A stretch of DNA of 64,000 bases from Antrihabitans cavernicola (lineage in GTDB: Bacteria; Actinomycetota; Actinomycetes; Mycobacteriales; Mycobacteriaceae). A program made the position numbers and the translations under genes. This document shows, piece by piece, positions 37,401 to 46,982 of the stretch. The notes under the pieces were generated by a model. That model was not told the DNA's origin and ran no database searches. It was given only the letters and a program-made list of their open reading frames with translations. The stretch is taken from assembly GCF_008297975.1 (NCBI RefSeq), contig NZ_VLNY01000005.1:124001-188000 (forward strand). The letters run 5' to 3'. Within the stretch, counting starts at the first letter, position 1. Each line of letters starts with the position of its first letter.

Positions 37401-38290
37401 ACCAGCAGGCGATGGTGGGGCTGCACCGCATCGGCGATCTGTTGCGCACCGAAAGCTCCATCGAGTCGGTCACCAAGGCCGACGCGATCCCGGTGCCCGC
37501 GCATCTGCGTGGCGACGTCGTACTCGACGATGTCGGCTTCCGCTACGTCGGAGCCGAGGTGGATGCACTCAGCGGAGTGGATCTCGACATCCCCGCGGGC
37601 AGCACTGTCGCGCTGGTCGGACGAACCGGAGCGGGCAAGTCCACGATCGTGAAACTCCTTGCACGCTTCTACGACCCCACCACCGGGTCGGTGCGCGTGG
37701 ACGGCAACGATCTGCGGCGATACCGACTGTCGCAATACCGCGGCCGGCTCGGCGTCGTCCCTCAGGAAGCCCATCTGTTCACCGGCGACGTCGCGACCAA
37801 CATCGCCTATGGCAAACCCGACGCAACTCGCGCCGAGATCGAAGCCGCTGCGCGCGCGGTCGGCGCTCTCGGGGCCATCGCGACCATGCCATCGGGGATG
37901 TATCAGCCGATCGGCGAACGCGGCCAAGGACTCTCGGCCGGGCAACGCCAGCTGATAGCGCTGGCTCGCGCCGAGCTGGTGAATCCCGACCTGCTCCTGC
38001 TCGACGAGGCAACGGCCACACTCGATCCCGCGACGGAGCAAACGGTGCTCGATGCCGGTCGCGCGGTGACCCGAACGCGAACGTCGGTGATCGTCGCGCA
38101 CCGCCTCGCGACGGCGGCGCGCGCCGACATCATCGTCGTCGTGGATCACGGCCGAATCGTCGAGATGGGCACTCATCCCGAGCTGGTTTCGGCGCGCGGG
38201 CCGTACGCGTTCCTATGGGATGCAGCGCAAGGAGTCGCCGGGAATAAAGTGGACATCGATTCCGTCATTGTCGACGGGGTGGGTACGTAA
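34493..38290 (+). CDS. fused double ABC exporter (TMD-NBD-TMD-NBD)
   Basis: A 1265-aa single-chain type IV ABC exporter, two six-helix membrane domains each followed by an ATPase. NBD1 has Walker A GPAGSGKT (379-386), LSGGQ (about 487-491) and Walker B LLILDDATSAVD, with Asp in place of the catalytic Glu. NBD2 has GRTGAGKS (about 1043-1050), a changed signature LSAGQ (about 1147) and a normal LLLLDEATATLD. So one ATP site is consensus and one is degenerate, as in heterodimeric multidrug exporters. A Gly-rich linker joins the halves near residue 620-660. The architecture resembles mycobacterial Rv0194. It ends 113 bp before kgd. Confidence 0.95.
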   Translation: MVTEGNQLGWIRRLWTQCWTQRGATIGALSATFVAAIIEIVGPLLTKSAIDSASAGAVHRIAPIALALMALGVVRFGCQFGRRMLAGKLSLGVQHDLRLCLLSSLQRLDGRGQDQIRTGQVVSRSITDLQLVQGLIAMVPMSAGALLQFVLAIAVMIVLSPLLTIVALTIVPAVALVVYLIRPKLFAATWSAQQRAADLAQHVEETVTGVRVVKGFGQEGRAVDQLEQHGRTLFAERMRAAKINSRFAPSMAALPQLGLVGVIAVGGYLALHGSISVGTFLAFATYVATMTNTTRTLSSVVIMAQLSRAAVERVYQVVDTAPGVVDPPTPIALPDGPLGVEIRSVHFSFDQHGDSDRHREVLQGLDLSIRPGETVAVVGPAGSGKTTMSLLLTRFYLPSSGTISLTGNEVSVDVADARADELRGAIGLVFDEPFLFSDTVAANIALGRPDASAEEIAHAATMAAADGFIAELADGYDTIVGERGLTLSGGQRQRIALARALLLDPRLLILDDATSAVDAETEAAIFDALPIDSGRTTLILAHRRSTLALADRVAVLDQGRVVDIGTVDELDDRCELFRTLLTGRTGDETPATPTFAEVTDAQLWPVLEATETTEKGTGAPEHSGAPGGRGGGGPMSGALGGMTATPELRAAVDSLSPATEDPQPDARDLRRPDPDFRLARLLRPVRWLLAAVIACLAVDSVIGVIFPSIVRYAIDSGVVPDHANALWAATALGIVLVAVDWTIVAAMTVVTARAGERVLFGLRVRSYAHLQRLGLDYYERELSGRIMTRMTTDVDALSTFLQTGLSTAVVSVLTLVGISVALLVTDVGLAVIALAVIPPLVVATLVFRKISSVAYTASRERISIVNADFQENIAGLRAAQAYRREELAADKFADRAESYRRSRMRSQRAISIYFPFIAFLSDLALAAVVYFGAHEVANGGTTAGTLVAFVLYLGLLFGPIQQLSQVFDGYQQAMVGLHRIGDLLRTESSIESVTKADAIPVPAHLRGDVVLDDVGFRYVGAEVDALSGVDLDIPAGSTVALVGRTGAGKSTIVKLLARFYDPTTGSVRVDGNDLRRYRLSQYRGRLGVVPQEAHLFTGDVATNIAYGKPDATRAEIEAAARAVGALGAIATMPSGMYQPIGERGQGLSAGQRQLIALARAELVNPDLLLLDEATATLDPATEQTVLDAGRAVTRTRTSVIVAHRLATAARADIIVVVDHGRIVEMGTHPELVSARGPYAFLWDAAQGVAGNKVDIDSVIVDGVGT

Positions 38291-38403
38291 AGACCGACCT
38301 CGTTCAACTCAAAGGAACCTGCGCGTGCCTTCGACGACAGGTCTAGCCTTTGTACTGGACGTGGAGAACGTGATTGAAGAAGGAAACGAGGCGAGGATCT
38401 GCC

Positions 38404-41400
38404 GTGAGCAGCTCAACTTCCCAGTTCGGACAGAACCAATGGCTAGTCGAGGAGATGTACCAGCGGTTCAAGGACGATCCGTCGTCCGTCGATGCGAGCT
38501 GGCATGAGTTTCTTACCGACTACAACCCCGATGCACCGGTCGATGGAGGCAACGGAAAATCGGAGGCTGCAGCGCCCGCAAAGCCGGCCGCCCCGGCACC
38601 GACTCCCCGGCCGCCGGTGCCCGCCGCACAGGCCAAGTCGGCGCCTGCGCCCGCACCTGTGACGAAGCAGACACCGTCCCCCGCGGCAGCCCCTGCCAAG
38701 CCTGCGGCAAGCGCGGAACGCAAGCCGCAGAGCACCCCGGCACCGACGTCGAATGCGGCGAAAGCAGCTCCCAAGCCCGCCGCAGCAGCAGCGCCCGCCA
38801 CCGACGAGTCGAAGGTGCTGCGCGGTGCATCCGCGGCAGTCGTCAAGAACATGTCGTCGTCGCTCAGCATCCCGACCGCTACCAGCGTGCGCGCCATCCC
38901 TGCCAAGCTGATGATCGACAATCGGCTGGTCATCAACAACCACCTCGCTCGCACCCGAGGCGGCAAGATCTCGTTCACGCACCTGCTGGGTTACGCGATC
39001 GTGCAGGCGATCAAGTCGTTCCCCAACATGAACCGGCACTTCGCCGAGATCGACGGCAAGCCGAACTCGGTGACGCCCGCGCACACGAATCTCGGTCTGG
39101 CGATCGATCTTCCGGGCAAGGACGGCAGTCGCACGCTGGTTGTCGCGGCGATCAAGAACTGCGAAACCATGAGCTTCGGTCAGTTCCACGCGGCGTACGA
39201 GGACATCGTTCGACGGGCGCGTGACGGCAAGCTCACCGGTGAGGATTTCCAGGGTGTCACCATCTCGCTGACCAACCCCGGCACCATCGGCACCGTGCAC
39301 TCGGTGCCGCGGCTGATGCAGGGTCAGGGCGCCATCATCGGCGCTGGTGCGATGGAGTATCCGGCGGAGTTCCAAGGCGCGAGCGACGAGCGCATCGCGG
39401 ACATGGGCGTCGGCAAGCTGATCACGCTGACCTCCACCTACGATCACCGGATCATCCAGGGCGCCGAGTCCGGTGACTTCCTGCGCACGATCCACAACCT
39501 GTTGCTCAGCGACGAGTTGTTCGACGAGATCTTCCACGCGATGAACATCCCGTACGAGCCGATTCGGTGGCGCAAGGACATTCGCGAGCGTGGCGTCGAC
39601 AAGAGCACGCGCGTCATGGAAATGATTGCGGCATACCGCAATCGCGGTCACCTGATGGCGGACTCCGACCCGCTGCGGTTGGTGCAGGACAAGTTCCGCA
39701 GCCACCCTGACCTCGACGTGTACACACACGGCCTGACCCTGTGGGACCTCGACCGCGAGTTCAACGTCGGCGGCTTCCACGGCGAAGAGCGAATGAAGCT
39801 GCGCGACGTCCTGTCGATCCTTCGCGATGCGTACTGCCGCCACGTCGGCGTGGAGTACATGCACATCCTCGACCCGGAGCAGCTGGAATGGCTGCGCGAC
39901 CGGGTCGAGAAGAAGCATGTCAAACCGACTGTGGCACAGCAGAAGTACATCCTGAGCAAGCTCAACGCCGCGGAAGCGTTCGAGACGTTCCTGCAGACCA
40001 AGTACGTCGGGCAGAAGCGCTTCTCGCTCGAAGGCGCCGAGACCGTCATCCCGATGATGGACGCGGTGATCGACCAGAGCGCCGAGTACGCGCTCGACGA
40101 GGTGATCATCGGCATGCCGCACCGCGGCAGGCTCAACGTGCTCGCGAACATCGTCGGCAAGCCCTACTCCAAGATCTTCACGGAGTTCGAGGGCAACATG
40201 AATCCCTCTGCTGCGCACGGCTCGGGTGATGTGAAATACCACCTCGGCGCCAAGGGCACCTACATCCAGATGTTCGGCGACAACGACATCGAGGTGTCGC
40301 TGACCGCCAACCCGTCGCACCTGGAAGCAGTGGACCCCGTTCTGGAAGGACTGGTCCGCGCCAAGCAAGATCTGCTGGACAAGGGCGACGGCCCCGAAGG
40401 CTTCTCCATCGTGCCACTGATGTTGCACGGCGATGCCGCGTTCGCAGGCCAGGGCGTGGTCGCCGAGACGTTGAACATGTCGGAGCTGCGTGGTTACCGG
40501 ACCGGCGGCACCATCCACATCGTCGTCAACAACCAGGTCGGTTTCACCACCGCGCCGGAATACTCACGCTCGAGCGAGTACTGCACCGACATCGCGAAGA
40601 TGATCGGCTCGCCGATCTTCCACGTCAACGGCGACGATCCCGAGGCGTGCGTCTGGGTGGCCCAGCTGGCAGTCGACTTCCGCCAGAAGTTCCACAAGGA
40701 CGTCGTCATCGACATGATCTGCTACCGGCGTCGCGGCCACAACGAGGGCGACGACCCCTCGATGACGCAGCCGTACATGTACGACGTCATCGACACCAAG
40801 CGCAGTGTCCGCAAGAGCTACACCGAATCGTTGATCGGTCGTGGTGACATCTCGCTCAAGGAGGCCGAGGACGCCCTGCGCGACTACCAAGGCCAGCTGG
40901 AGCGCGTGTTCAACGAGGTACGCGACCTGGAGAAGTACCACCCGGAGCCGAGCGAGTCGGTCGAGCTGGATCAGAAGATCCCGACCAAACTCGTTACCTC
41001 CGTTGACAAGTCGGTGCTGCATCGAATCGGCGACGCGTTCGTCAACGTCCCCGAGGGATTCTCGGTGCACCCTCGTGTGCAGCCGGTTCTCGATCGTCGT
41101 CGCGAAATGGCGTACGAGGGCAAGGTCGACTGGGCCTTCGCCGAACTGCTGGCGTTCGGCACCTTGGTCGACGAGGGCAAGTCGGTCCGGCTGTCCGGTC
41201 AGGACAGCCGGCGCGGCACGTTCACGCAGCGTCATTCGGTGATCATCGATCGCAAGACCGGCGCCGAGTACACGCCGCTGCACAACATCGGCAGCGACAA
41301 TCCCGGTTGGTTCGCGGTCCACGATTCGGCACTCAGCGAATTCGCGGTGGTCGGGTTCGAATACGGCTACTCGTTGGGTAACCCGAACGCGTTGGTGCTG

Positions 41401-42177
41401 TGGGAAGGCCAGTTCGGCGACTTCGTCAACGGTGCCCAGCCGATTATCGACGAGTTCATTTCCTCCGGCGAAGCCAAATGGGGTCAGCTCTCCGATGTGG
41501 TGATGTTGCTGCCGCACGGTCATGAGGGCCAGGGTCCGGACCACACCTCCGGTCGTATCGAGCGGTGGTTGCAGTTGTGCGCCGAGGGGTCGATGACGGT
41601 GGCACTGCCGTCGACGCCTGCCAACTACTTCCACCTGCTGCGTCGGCACGCCCGCGACGGCATCCGCCGCCCGCTGATCGTGTTCACGCCGAAGTCGATG
41701 CTGCGCAACAAGCTTGCGACCAGCAACATCGAAGACTTCACCGAGAGCAAGTTCCACTCGGTGTTCGACGAGCCCACCTACGAGACGGGTGACGGCGACC
41801 GCAGCAAGGTCAAGAAGATCCTGCTGGTCAGCGGAAAGCTGTACTACGAGTTGCTGACTCGTAAGCAGAAGGACGGCCGCGACGACGTCGCGATCGTGCG
41901 AATCGAGCAGCTGTACCCGATCCCGAAGTACCGGATCAACGAGGCACTCGACGGCTACCCGAACGCCACCGAGATTCGGTGGGTTCAGGAAGAGCCTGCG
42001 AACCAGGGTGCGTGGCCGATGTTCGGGCTCAATCTGCCCGAGCTGCTGCCGGAGCGCCTGCGTGGCATCAAGCGCATCTCGCGTCGTGCGATGTCGGCGC
42101 CGTCCTCGGGTTCCAGCAAGGTGCACGCGGTTGAGCAGCAGGAGATCATCGACGAGGCCTTCGAGCCGACGTCGTAG
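38404..42177 (+). CDS. kgd: multifunctional 2-oxoglutarate metabolism enzyme (decarboxylase / dehydrogenase E1-E2-like)
   Basis: A 1257-aa protein very like M. tuberculosis Kgd and corynebacterial OdhA. In order: N-terminal [16 protein letters not shown] (the E1o leader), an Ala/Pro-rich linker (about 40-140), an E2-like acyltransferase domain (IPATSVRA.. to [13 protein letters not shown]), and the thiamine-diphosphate E1 part with [11 protein letters not shown] and a C-terminal ending [17 protein letters not shown]. It decarboxylates 2-oxoglutarate for the TCA cycle and takes part in the 2-oxoglutarate dehydrogenase complex. GTG at 38404 aligns with the mycobacterial start; a TTG at 38374 would add 10 residues. 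A strong terminator follows. Confidence 0.97.
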   Translation: MSSSTSQFGQNQWLVEEMYQRFKDDPSSVDASWHEFLTDYNPDAPVDGGNGKSEAAAPAKPAAPAPTPRPPVPAAQAKSAPAPAPVTKQTPSPAAAPAKPAASAERKPQSTPAPTSNAAKAAPKPAAAAAPATDESKVLRGASAAVVKNMSSSLSIPTATSVRAIPAKLMIDNRLVINNHLARTRGGKISFTHLLGYAIVQAIKSFPNMNRHFAEIDGKPNSVTPAHTNLGLAIDLPGKDGSRTLVVAAIKNCETMSFGQFHAAYEDIVRRARDGKLTGEDFQGVTISLTNPGTIGTVHSVPRLMQGQGAIIGAGAMEYPAEFQGASDERIADMGVGKLITLTSTYDHRIIQGAESGDFLRTIHNLLLSDELFDEIFHAMNIPYEPIRWRKDIRERGVDKSTRVMEMIAAYRNRGHLMADSDPLRLVQDKFRSHPDLDVYTHGLTLWDLDREFNVGGFHGEERMKLRDVLSILRDAYCRHVGVEYMHILDPEQLEWLRDRVEKKHVKPTVAQQKYILSKLNAAEAFETFLQTKYVGQKRFSLEGAETVIPMMDAVIDQSAEYALDEVIIGMPHRGRLNVLANIVGKPYSKIFTEFEGNMNPSAAHGSGDVKYHLGAKGTYIQMFGDNDIEVSLTANPSHLEAVDPVLEGLVRAKQDLLDKGDGPEGFSIVPLMLHGDAAFAGQGVVAETLNMSELRGYRTGGTIHIVVNNQVGFTTAPEYSRSSEYCTDIAKMIGSPIFHVNGDDPEACVWVAQLAVDFRQKFHKDVVIDMICYRRRGHNEGDDPSMTQPYMYDVIDTKRSVRKSYTESLIGRGDISLKEAEDALRDYQGQLERVFNEVRDLEKYHPEPSESVELDQKIPTKLVTSVDKSVLHRIGDAFVNVPEGFSVHPRVQPVLDRRREMAYEGKVDWAFAELLAFGTLVDEGKSVRLSGQDSRRGTFTQRHSVIIDRKTGAEYTPLHNIGSDNPGWFAVHDSALSEFAVVGFEYGYSLGNPNALVLWEGQFGDFVNGAQPIIDEFISSGEAKWGQLSDVVMLLPHGHEGQGPDHTSGRIERWLQLCAEGSMTVALPSTPANYFHLLRRHARDGIRRPLIVFTPKSMLRNKLATSNIEDFTESKFHSVFDEPTYETGDGDRSKVKKILLVSGKLYYELLTRKQKDGRDDVAIVRIEQLYPIPKYRINEALDGYPNATEIRWVQEEPANQGAWPMFGLNLPELLPERLRGIKRISRRAMSAPSSGSSKVHAVEQQEIIDEAFEPTS

Positions 42178-42187
42178 CTGAGCGAGA

Positions 42188-42236
42188 CACAAAGCCGCCC
42201 GACCACAGATCGTTGTGGTCGGGCGGCTTTTGTGTC
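42188..42236 (+). terminator. strong intrinsic terminator after kgd
   Basis: A 16-bp perfect stem, AAAGCCGCCCGACCAC (42191-42206) pairing with 42215-42230, with an 8-nt loop and a following T run; flanking ACAC/GTGT can extend it. Because the left arm begins with A bases it may also work in reverse for the minus-strand TetR transcript. Confidence 0.93.
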
Positions 42237-42318
42237 GAAGCCCTAAACGCGCATCGATTGTGCATCCGAGCGAGAAACTTGCAGCTCGCATGCACAGTGG
42301 ACGCGCCAAATCGGAAGT

Positions 42319-42930
42319 TCAGTCGAGAAGTGCAGCTGCCAAACCGGGACTGAGGGTCAGCGTCGGCAGCGCCTGAACGTTCATGTCGATCAGCTCGTCC
42401 CTGGTGATCTGCGGATCCTTCAGCCAGCTGACCGTCGCTTCTTCGATGAACGCGATCCAGCCGCGGACCGCAAGATCGGTCCGTGCGGCGCTGACGTGCG
42501 GCGGTATGGGCAGATGCGCGATCGTGCGCCGAGCGATTTCGGCTCTGTTGCTGTCGAAGATCGCGCGCATCTCGGGATCGGTGCTCGCGGGCCCGCGCAT
42601 GAAGGAGATGTACGACTCGCGATTGTCTTCGACGTACTCGAGGTAGCGGCGCATGGCGTCCCGCAAAATCTCGGCAGGCTCGGTGAGGCTGGGATCCGGA
42701 GCGGTGCGCTCGAGCAGCTCGTCGCTCGCATGCTGCACGATCGCCAGATGGAAGTCTCGTTTGGACGCAAAGTAGTGAAAGAGCAGTCCGCGGGAAATTC
42801 CGGCCTTCTTCGCGATGTCCTCGACAGAGATCTGCTCCAGTCCACGAAGCGACAACATAGTCATACCCAGCTCGATCAGCTGGTCACGCCGCTCCAGCGG
42901 GTTCAGTCGAATGCGCTTCACAATGTCCAC
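42319..42930 (-). CDS. TetR family transcriptional regulator
   Basis: A 203-aa TetR-type repressor with an N-terminal helix-turn-helix (ISVEDIAKKAGISRGLLFHY) and a helical effector domain. The GTG at 42930 (Val-Asp-Ile-Val-Lys) with GGTGGTG just upstream was chosen; the frame runs to a TTG at 42957 inside the dyad. It is divergent from the monooxygenase operon and a perfect palindrome lies between them, so self- and operon repression is likely. Confidence 0.88.
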   Translation of the reverse strand: MDIVKRIRLNPLERRDQLIELGMTMLSLRGLEQISVEDIAKKAGISRGLLFHYFASKRDFHLAIVQHASDELLERTAPDPSLTEPAEILRDAMRRYLEYVEDNRESYISFMRGPASTDPEMRAIFDSNRAEIARRTIAHLPIPPHVSAARTDLAVRGWIAFIEEATVSWLKDPQITRDELIDMNVQALPTLTLSPGLAAALLD

Positions 42931-42952
42931 GACACCACCATACTGAATAGGA

Positions 42953-42968
42953 GTCAATAGCTATTGAC
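42953..42968. promoter_or_regulatory. 16-bp perfect palindrome, probable TetR operator
   Basis: GTCAATAGCTATTGAC is a perfect palindrome 22 bp upstream of the TetR start and 31 bp upstream of the monooxygenase ATG. Size, symmetry and place between a TetR gene and a divergent catabolic operon are those of TetR-family operators. Binding is inferred. Confidence 0.82.
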
Positions 42969-42999
42969 CATCGCTCAGTAAGCCTCTACAGTCTCTTAC

Positions 43000-44553
43000 A
43001 TGAGTCGTAAGGTCACAGATAACACGAAAACGTCGCGCACCGCAGCGCGACACGTCGACACCGTCATCATCGGCAGCGGATTCGCTGGTCTGGGCGCAGC
43101 CATTCGGCTGACCCAGGACGGTAAGGACGACTTCCTCGTCCTCGAGCGCGGACAGACTGTCGGCGGAACGTGGCGCGACAACACCTACCCAGGTGCCGCC
43201 TGCGACGTCCCCTCGCACCTGTACTCGTACTCTTTTGCCCTGAATCCGGAGTGGACGCGATCGTTCTCCACCCAGCCGGAGATTCAGAAATACATCAGCA
43301 AGGTCGCCGAGAAGTACGACGTGCTGGACAAGCACATCTTCGGCTGCGACGTCGAAGAGGCGCGTTGGAACGAGACCGACGCACGCTGGGAGATCCAGAC
43401 GTCGAAGGGCAACTTCACCGCCAAGATCATCGTGTCGGCCGTAGGTGCGCTCTGCGAGCCGTCGCTTCCCGCCATCGACGGCATCGAAAAGTTCGAAGGC
43501 GAAATCTTCCACTCTGCTCGCTGGGATCATGAAACCGATCTGACCGGTAAGCGGGTCGCCGTCATCGGCACCGGTGCGTCGGCAATCCAGATCGTTCCCG
43601 CGATCGCCCCAAAGGTCGCGCACATGGACGTCTACCAGCGCACCGCACCGTGGCTGCTCCCCCGCTCCGATCGTCCGTACCTGGGTGTGGAGAAGCTGGC
43701 CTTCAAGTACCTACCCGGTTTTCAGCAGCTCTCACGTGCCGGCATCTACGCCGCCCGCGAGGTCCAGGTGATCGGCCTCGCCAAGGCACCGGTCTTCATG
43801 AAGCCGCTCGAACTGATCGCCAGAGCAAAACTGCAGTACGAGGTCCGCGATCCCGAGTTGCGCGAAAAGGTCACCCCGAACTTCCAGATCGGCTGCAAGC
43901 GCATGCTGATCTCGAACAACTACTACCCGGCGTTGAGCCGGGACAACGTCGACGTGGTCACCGACGGCATCACCGAGGTCAGGCAGAACTCGATCGTCAC
44001 GACCGACGGCACCGAGCGCGAGGTCGACGCCATCATCGTGGCCACCGGTTTCCACGTCACCGACTCGCCCACCTTCGACGGCATCTTCGGCAAGGACGGA
44101 CGCACCCTCAACGAGACGTGGTCCGAGTCCGGCATGCAGGCCTACAAGGGTGCATCGGTGACCAACTTTCCGAACATGTTCTTCCTCGTCGGACCGAACA
44201 CGGGTCTCGGCCACACGTCGATGGTCTTCATGATCGAGTCGCAGATCAACTACGTTGCCGATGCCATCGCGACCATCGACAAGAAGGATCTGCGGACGGT
44301 CGAGGTGCGCAAGGATTCACTCGACACCTACAACGCGCAACTGCAGAAAGACCTCGCGAGCAGCGTATGGATGAACGGTGGTTGCGCCAGTTGGTATCTC
44401 GACGCGCACGGCAACAACACCACGCTGTGGCCAGGCTTCACATTCGAGTTCCGTAGGCTCACGCGCAAGTTCGATGTCGACGCCTACACCACGGAGTCGA
44501 ACAAGCCAGGCACGACGACAACATCCAACCGCACGAAGGTGGCAGTCCAGTGA
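43000..44553 (+). CDS. flavin-dependent Baeyer-Villiger-type monooxygenase
   Basis: A 517-aa FAD/NADPH monooxygenase. The first Rossmann motif is IGSGFAGLGAA (24-34), the second VIGTGASAIQ. The Baeyer-Villiger fingerprint FxGxxxHxxxW(P/D) is present as FEGEIFHSARWD at 165-176. It inserts oxygen next to a ketone or aldehyde carbonyl, giving an ester. The stop overlaps the following SDR gene as GTGA. With the SDR and the esterase it can turn an alcohol to a ketone, the ketone to an ester, and cleave the ester. The set resembles the core of the M. tuberculosis mymA (Rv3083-Rv3085) operon. Confidence 0.95.
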   Translation: MSRKVTDNTKTSRTAARHVDTVIIGSGFAGLGAAIRLTQDGKDDFLVLERGQTVGGTWRDNTYPGAACDVPSHLYSYSFALNPEWTRSFSTQPEIQKYISKVAEKYDVLDKHIFGCDVEEARWNETDARWEIQTSKGNFTAKIIVSAVGALCEPSLPAIDGIEKFEGEIFHSARWDHETDLTGKRVAVIGTGASAIQIVPAIAPKVAHMDVYQRTAPWLLPRSDRPYLGVEKLAFKYLPGFQQLSRAGIYAAREVQVIGLAKAPVFMKPLELIARAKLQYEVRDPELREKVTPNFQIGCKRMLISNNYYPALSRDNVDVVTDGITEVRQNSIVTTDGTEREVDAIIVATGFHVTDSPTFDGIFGKDGRTLNETWSESGMQAYKGASVTNFPNMFFLVGPNTGLGHTSMVFMIESQINYVADAIATIDKKDLRTVEVRKDSLDTYNAQLQKDLASSVWMNGGCASWYLDAHGNNTTLWPGFTFEFRRLTRKFDVDAYTTESNKPGTTTTSNRTKVAVQ

Positions 44554-45386
44554 GTGAATTTTCCGGTCAGGTAGCAGTCATCACCGGAGCAGGGTCCGGC
44601 ATCGGCCGCGCGTTGGCCTTGAACCTTGCTCGCCGCGGCGCCAAGCTTGCGCTGTCCGATGTGGACACCGCCGGTCTCGCCGAGACCGTCGCACAAGCGG
44701 AAGCGCTTGGCGCCGAAGTGAAGTCCGACCGGCTCGATGTGTCGGAACGCGAAGCGTTCGAGCTCTACGCCACCGCGGTGGTTGCTCACTTCGGCAAGGT
44801 GAACCAGCTCTACAACAACGCAGGCATCGCGTATCACGGTGATTTCGAGAAGTCCGAGATCAAGGACTTCGAACGCATCATGGACGTCGATTTCTGGGGC
44901 GTCGTCAACGGCACCAAAGCATTTCTTCCGCACCTCATCGCCTCCGGTGACGGGCACCTGATCAACGTGTCCAGCCTGTTCGGGTTGCTGTCGATTCCCG
45001 GCCAAAGTGCTTACAACTCGGCCAAGTTCGCCGTTCGCGGATTCACCGAGGCGCTACGCCAGGAGATGCTCATCGCGAAGCACCCGGTCAAGGTCACCTG
45101 TGTGCACCCCGGCGGCATCAAAACCGCGATCGCGCGCAACGCGACAGTCGATGCGAGCGGCGACCAGGCATCGTTCGCCGAATTCTTCGACACGAAGCTG
45201 GCGCGGACCACTCCCGAAGAAGCAGCCAAGGTCATTGTCGACGGCGTAGCCAAGAGCAGAGCCAGAGTCCTCATCGGCCTCGACGCCATCATGCTCGACG
45301 CAATGGTCCGCCTGATCGGTCCACGCTATCAGCGCGTGGTCGCGACAGTCGTCAATCGCGTTCTGCCCCAATTCGACAAGGCGTAG
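44550..45386 (+). CDS. short-chain dehydrogenase/reductase
   Basis: A 278-aa NAD(P)-dependent oxidoreductase: TGAGSGIG (12-19), NNAG, Ser in NVSSLFG, and the catalytic Tyr155-x3-Lys159 in SAYNSAKFAV. It probably interconverts an alcohol and a ketone that is the substrate of the monooxygenase before it. The start is a GTG overlapping the previous stop; the next gene starts 3 bp after its stop. Confidence 0.94.
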   Translation: MSEFSGQVAVITGAGSGIGRALALNLARRGAKLALSDVDTAGLAETVAQAEALGAEVKSDRLDVSEREAFELYATAVVAHFGKVNQLYNNAGIAYHGDFEKSEIKDFERIMDVDFWGVVNGTKAFLPHLIASGDGHLINVSSLFGLLSIPGQSAYNSAKFAVRGFTEALRQEMLIAKHPVKVTCVHPGGIKTAIARNATVDASGDQASFAEFFDTKLARTTPEEAAKVIVDGVAKSRARVLIGLDAIMLDAMVRLIGPRYQRVVATVVNRVLPQFDKA

Positions 45387-45389
45387 AGC

Positions 45390-46319
45390 GTGCCGCTTCA
45401 CGTCGATCGTCGGCTGGCCGTACCGATCACGCACGCGCTGTACCGCACTGTCCTCAACCGCCGGTTGCCCTTTGCGGTACAGCGTCGAGCGCTCGATGTC
45501 ACGGCGCGAGTGGTCCAACCGATACCCGCAGGCACGGTGACCGAGAAGCTCACCCTGGCCGGTCGACCTGCGGAACGTGTCACGTCCACGAAGTCGATCG
45601 ACTCGGTGGTGCTGCTCTACCTGCACGGCGGGGGCTACACCACCGGTTCGCTCACCACGCATCGATCGATTGCCGGACATCTCGCTCGCGACGCGGGCGC
45701 CACCGTGTACCTGCTGGATTATCGTCTGGCGCCCGAGGCCCCGTTCCCGGCCGCGGTGGACGACGCGGTCGATGCATATCTGGAATTGCTGCGCACCCGT
45801 GGTCTTCGGTCGAAACAAGTTGCCATCGGCGGAGATTCGGCGGGCGGCGGTTTGGCGGTAGCAACGGCACGCAGGCTGATCGACCAGCACGGTGTCACCC
45901 CGGCAGCGCTCGCCTTGATCGCGCCGTGGGTCGATCCGAACTACGTGTCGAAGCGCAAGCGCGACCTCGTCATCAATACGGCGTGGTCGAAGGCATGCGC
46001 TGCTGCGTACCTGGGAACCGCCGATCCACACGACCCCGGATATGCACCGGCGCGGGGCAATCTCGAGGGATTGCCGCCCACCCTCGTGCAGATCGGCACC
46101 CGCGAACTGCTCTACGACCAGGTCGTCGATTTCGTCGACAACCTGCGATCGGCCGGTGTGGACGCTACCCGCACGGATTACCCGAACCTGTGGCACGTCG
46201 CGCAGCTGCAGGCATCACTGCTGCGTGAGGCTGCGGATGCTGTCGTCGAACTCGGAACGTTCCTGCACGGGGCGCTAGATCCCGCGCTCGTCGAGCCACC
46301 CGCCGGCGACGTCGGCTGA
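45390..46319 (+). CDS. alpha/beta hydrolase, hormone-sensitive-lipase type esterase
   Basis: A 309-aa esterase of bacterial family IV: the oxyanion HGGG (79-82), nucleophile Ser150 in GGDSAGGG, an acidic residue in YDQVVDFVD and the His in PNLWHVAQ. LipR-like enzymes in the same context cleave acetyl or other short esters. GTG start 3 bp after the SDR stop. The last 45 bp overlap, tail to tail, the end of the small binding-protein gene. Confidence 0.92.
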   Translation: MPLHVDRRLAVPITHALYRTVLNRRLPFAVQRRALDVTARVVQPIPAGTVTEKLTLAGRPAERVTSTKSIDSVVLLYLHGGGYTTGSLTTHRSIAGHLARDAGATVYLLDYRLAPEAPFPAAVDDAVDAYLELLRTRGLRSKQVAIGGDSAGGGLAVATARRLIDQHGVTPAALALIAPWVDPNYVSKRKRDLVINTAWSKACAAAYLGTADPHDPGYAPARGNLEGLPPTLVQIGTRELLYDQVVDFVDNLRSAGVDATRTDYPNLWHVAQLQASLLREAADAVVELGTFLHGALDPALVEPPAGDVG

Positions 46320-46892
46320 CTGCCCGCCATCGCGGACCTTACCGGTGAGATCGGTGAGGTCCGCGGTAGTTAGTTCTCCCGCAACGACATTGAGCTTCTT
46401 TACCTGATCGTCGGTCAACGAACCCTTGCGAAAAAGCGGAACAACGTTCTGGGCAGGCGCGCCGTCGGTCGCACCGACTTCGGCCATGGAGTAATCCGAC
46501 ACCGAAAGCCCTTCCGGCAGCGCCTTGTTCACGGCGACGAACACATCGTCCGAATCCGTCTGCTTCGCAGCAGGTTCCAAGTACTTCAACAATCCGCCGG
46601 TGGTCTCCGGCACCAACGTGATACGCCCCGAATCGAGCGCGGCGAGCGCTTGTGTACGATCCCCCGCGCGCACGACCGGCGGCACGTGCGCGCCCGCCCG
46701 GCGAAGCGAACCGGCGTAGATGTCCGCGATCAGCTCACTGTCGATCGACGTCCCGGAACCCACGACCACTTGCCCCTTCTGCAGGTTCGGATTCCCTTCG
46801 GCATCGTCGACAGCGCAGGCCGACAACGCAAGGGTGCAGGCCGCCAACGCCAAAACGGCTGCGCTACGCAGACTCGGACGCCAAATCGCCAA
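46275..46892 (-). CDS. shortened betaine/choline-type substrate-binding lipoprotein
   Basis: A 205-aa lipoprotein with lipobox LALSACAVDD. Lobe 1 is recognisable (VVVGSGTSIDSELIADIYAGSLRRAG, then ITLVPETTGGLLKYLEP, in parts) and so is a C-terminal piece (APAQNVVPLFRKGSLTDDQVKKLN). Compared with the 315-aa protein encoded next door, about 100 residues of the middle, mostly lobe 2, are missing. It should still be anchored outside the membrane but may not close on a ligand. It is divergent from the four-gene importer and may have come from the same ancestor as M. tuberculosis LpqZ (286 aa by memory). Confidence 0.8.
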   Translation of the reverse strand: MAIWRPSLRSAAVLALAACTLALSACAVDDAEGNPNLQKGQVVVGSGTSIDSELIADIYAGSLRRAGAHVPPVVRAGDRTQALAALDSGRITLVPETTGGLLKYLEPAAKQTDSDDVFVAVNKALPEGLSVSDYSMAEVGATDGAPAQNVVPLFRKGSLTDDQVKKLNVVAGELTTADLTDLTGKVRDGGQSADVAGGWLDERGI

Positions 46893-46982
46893 CGTGACTC
46901 TTTCTGTTCTTTTACCGGGGACAGTGTCGGGGCCGGTCGCTAGACTGACTCACCACGCTAACCCGGGACCTTACGGCAGGCC

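Noticed and set aside
36458..38176. 572-codon open frame on the minus strand
   Set aside because: Shadow of the second half of the fused ABC exporter; His/Arg/Asp-rich composition typical of antisense GC-rich frames.
38443..42309. two long minus-strand open frames (691 and 581 codons)
   Set aside because: They lie opposite kgd, whose protein match to mycobacterial Kgd is unmistakable over its whole length.
42953..42968. reading the TetR gene from the TTG at 42957
   Set aside because: The added residues would be encoded by the operator-like dyad and have no TetR homology; the GTG at 42930 is better placed.
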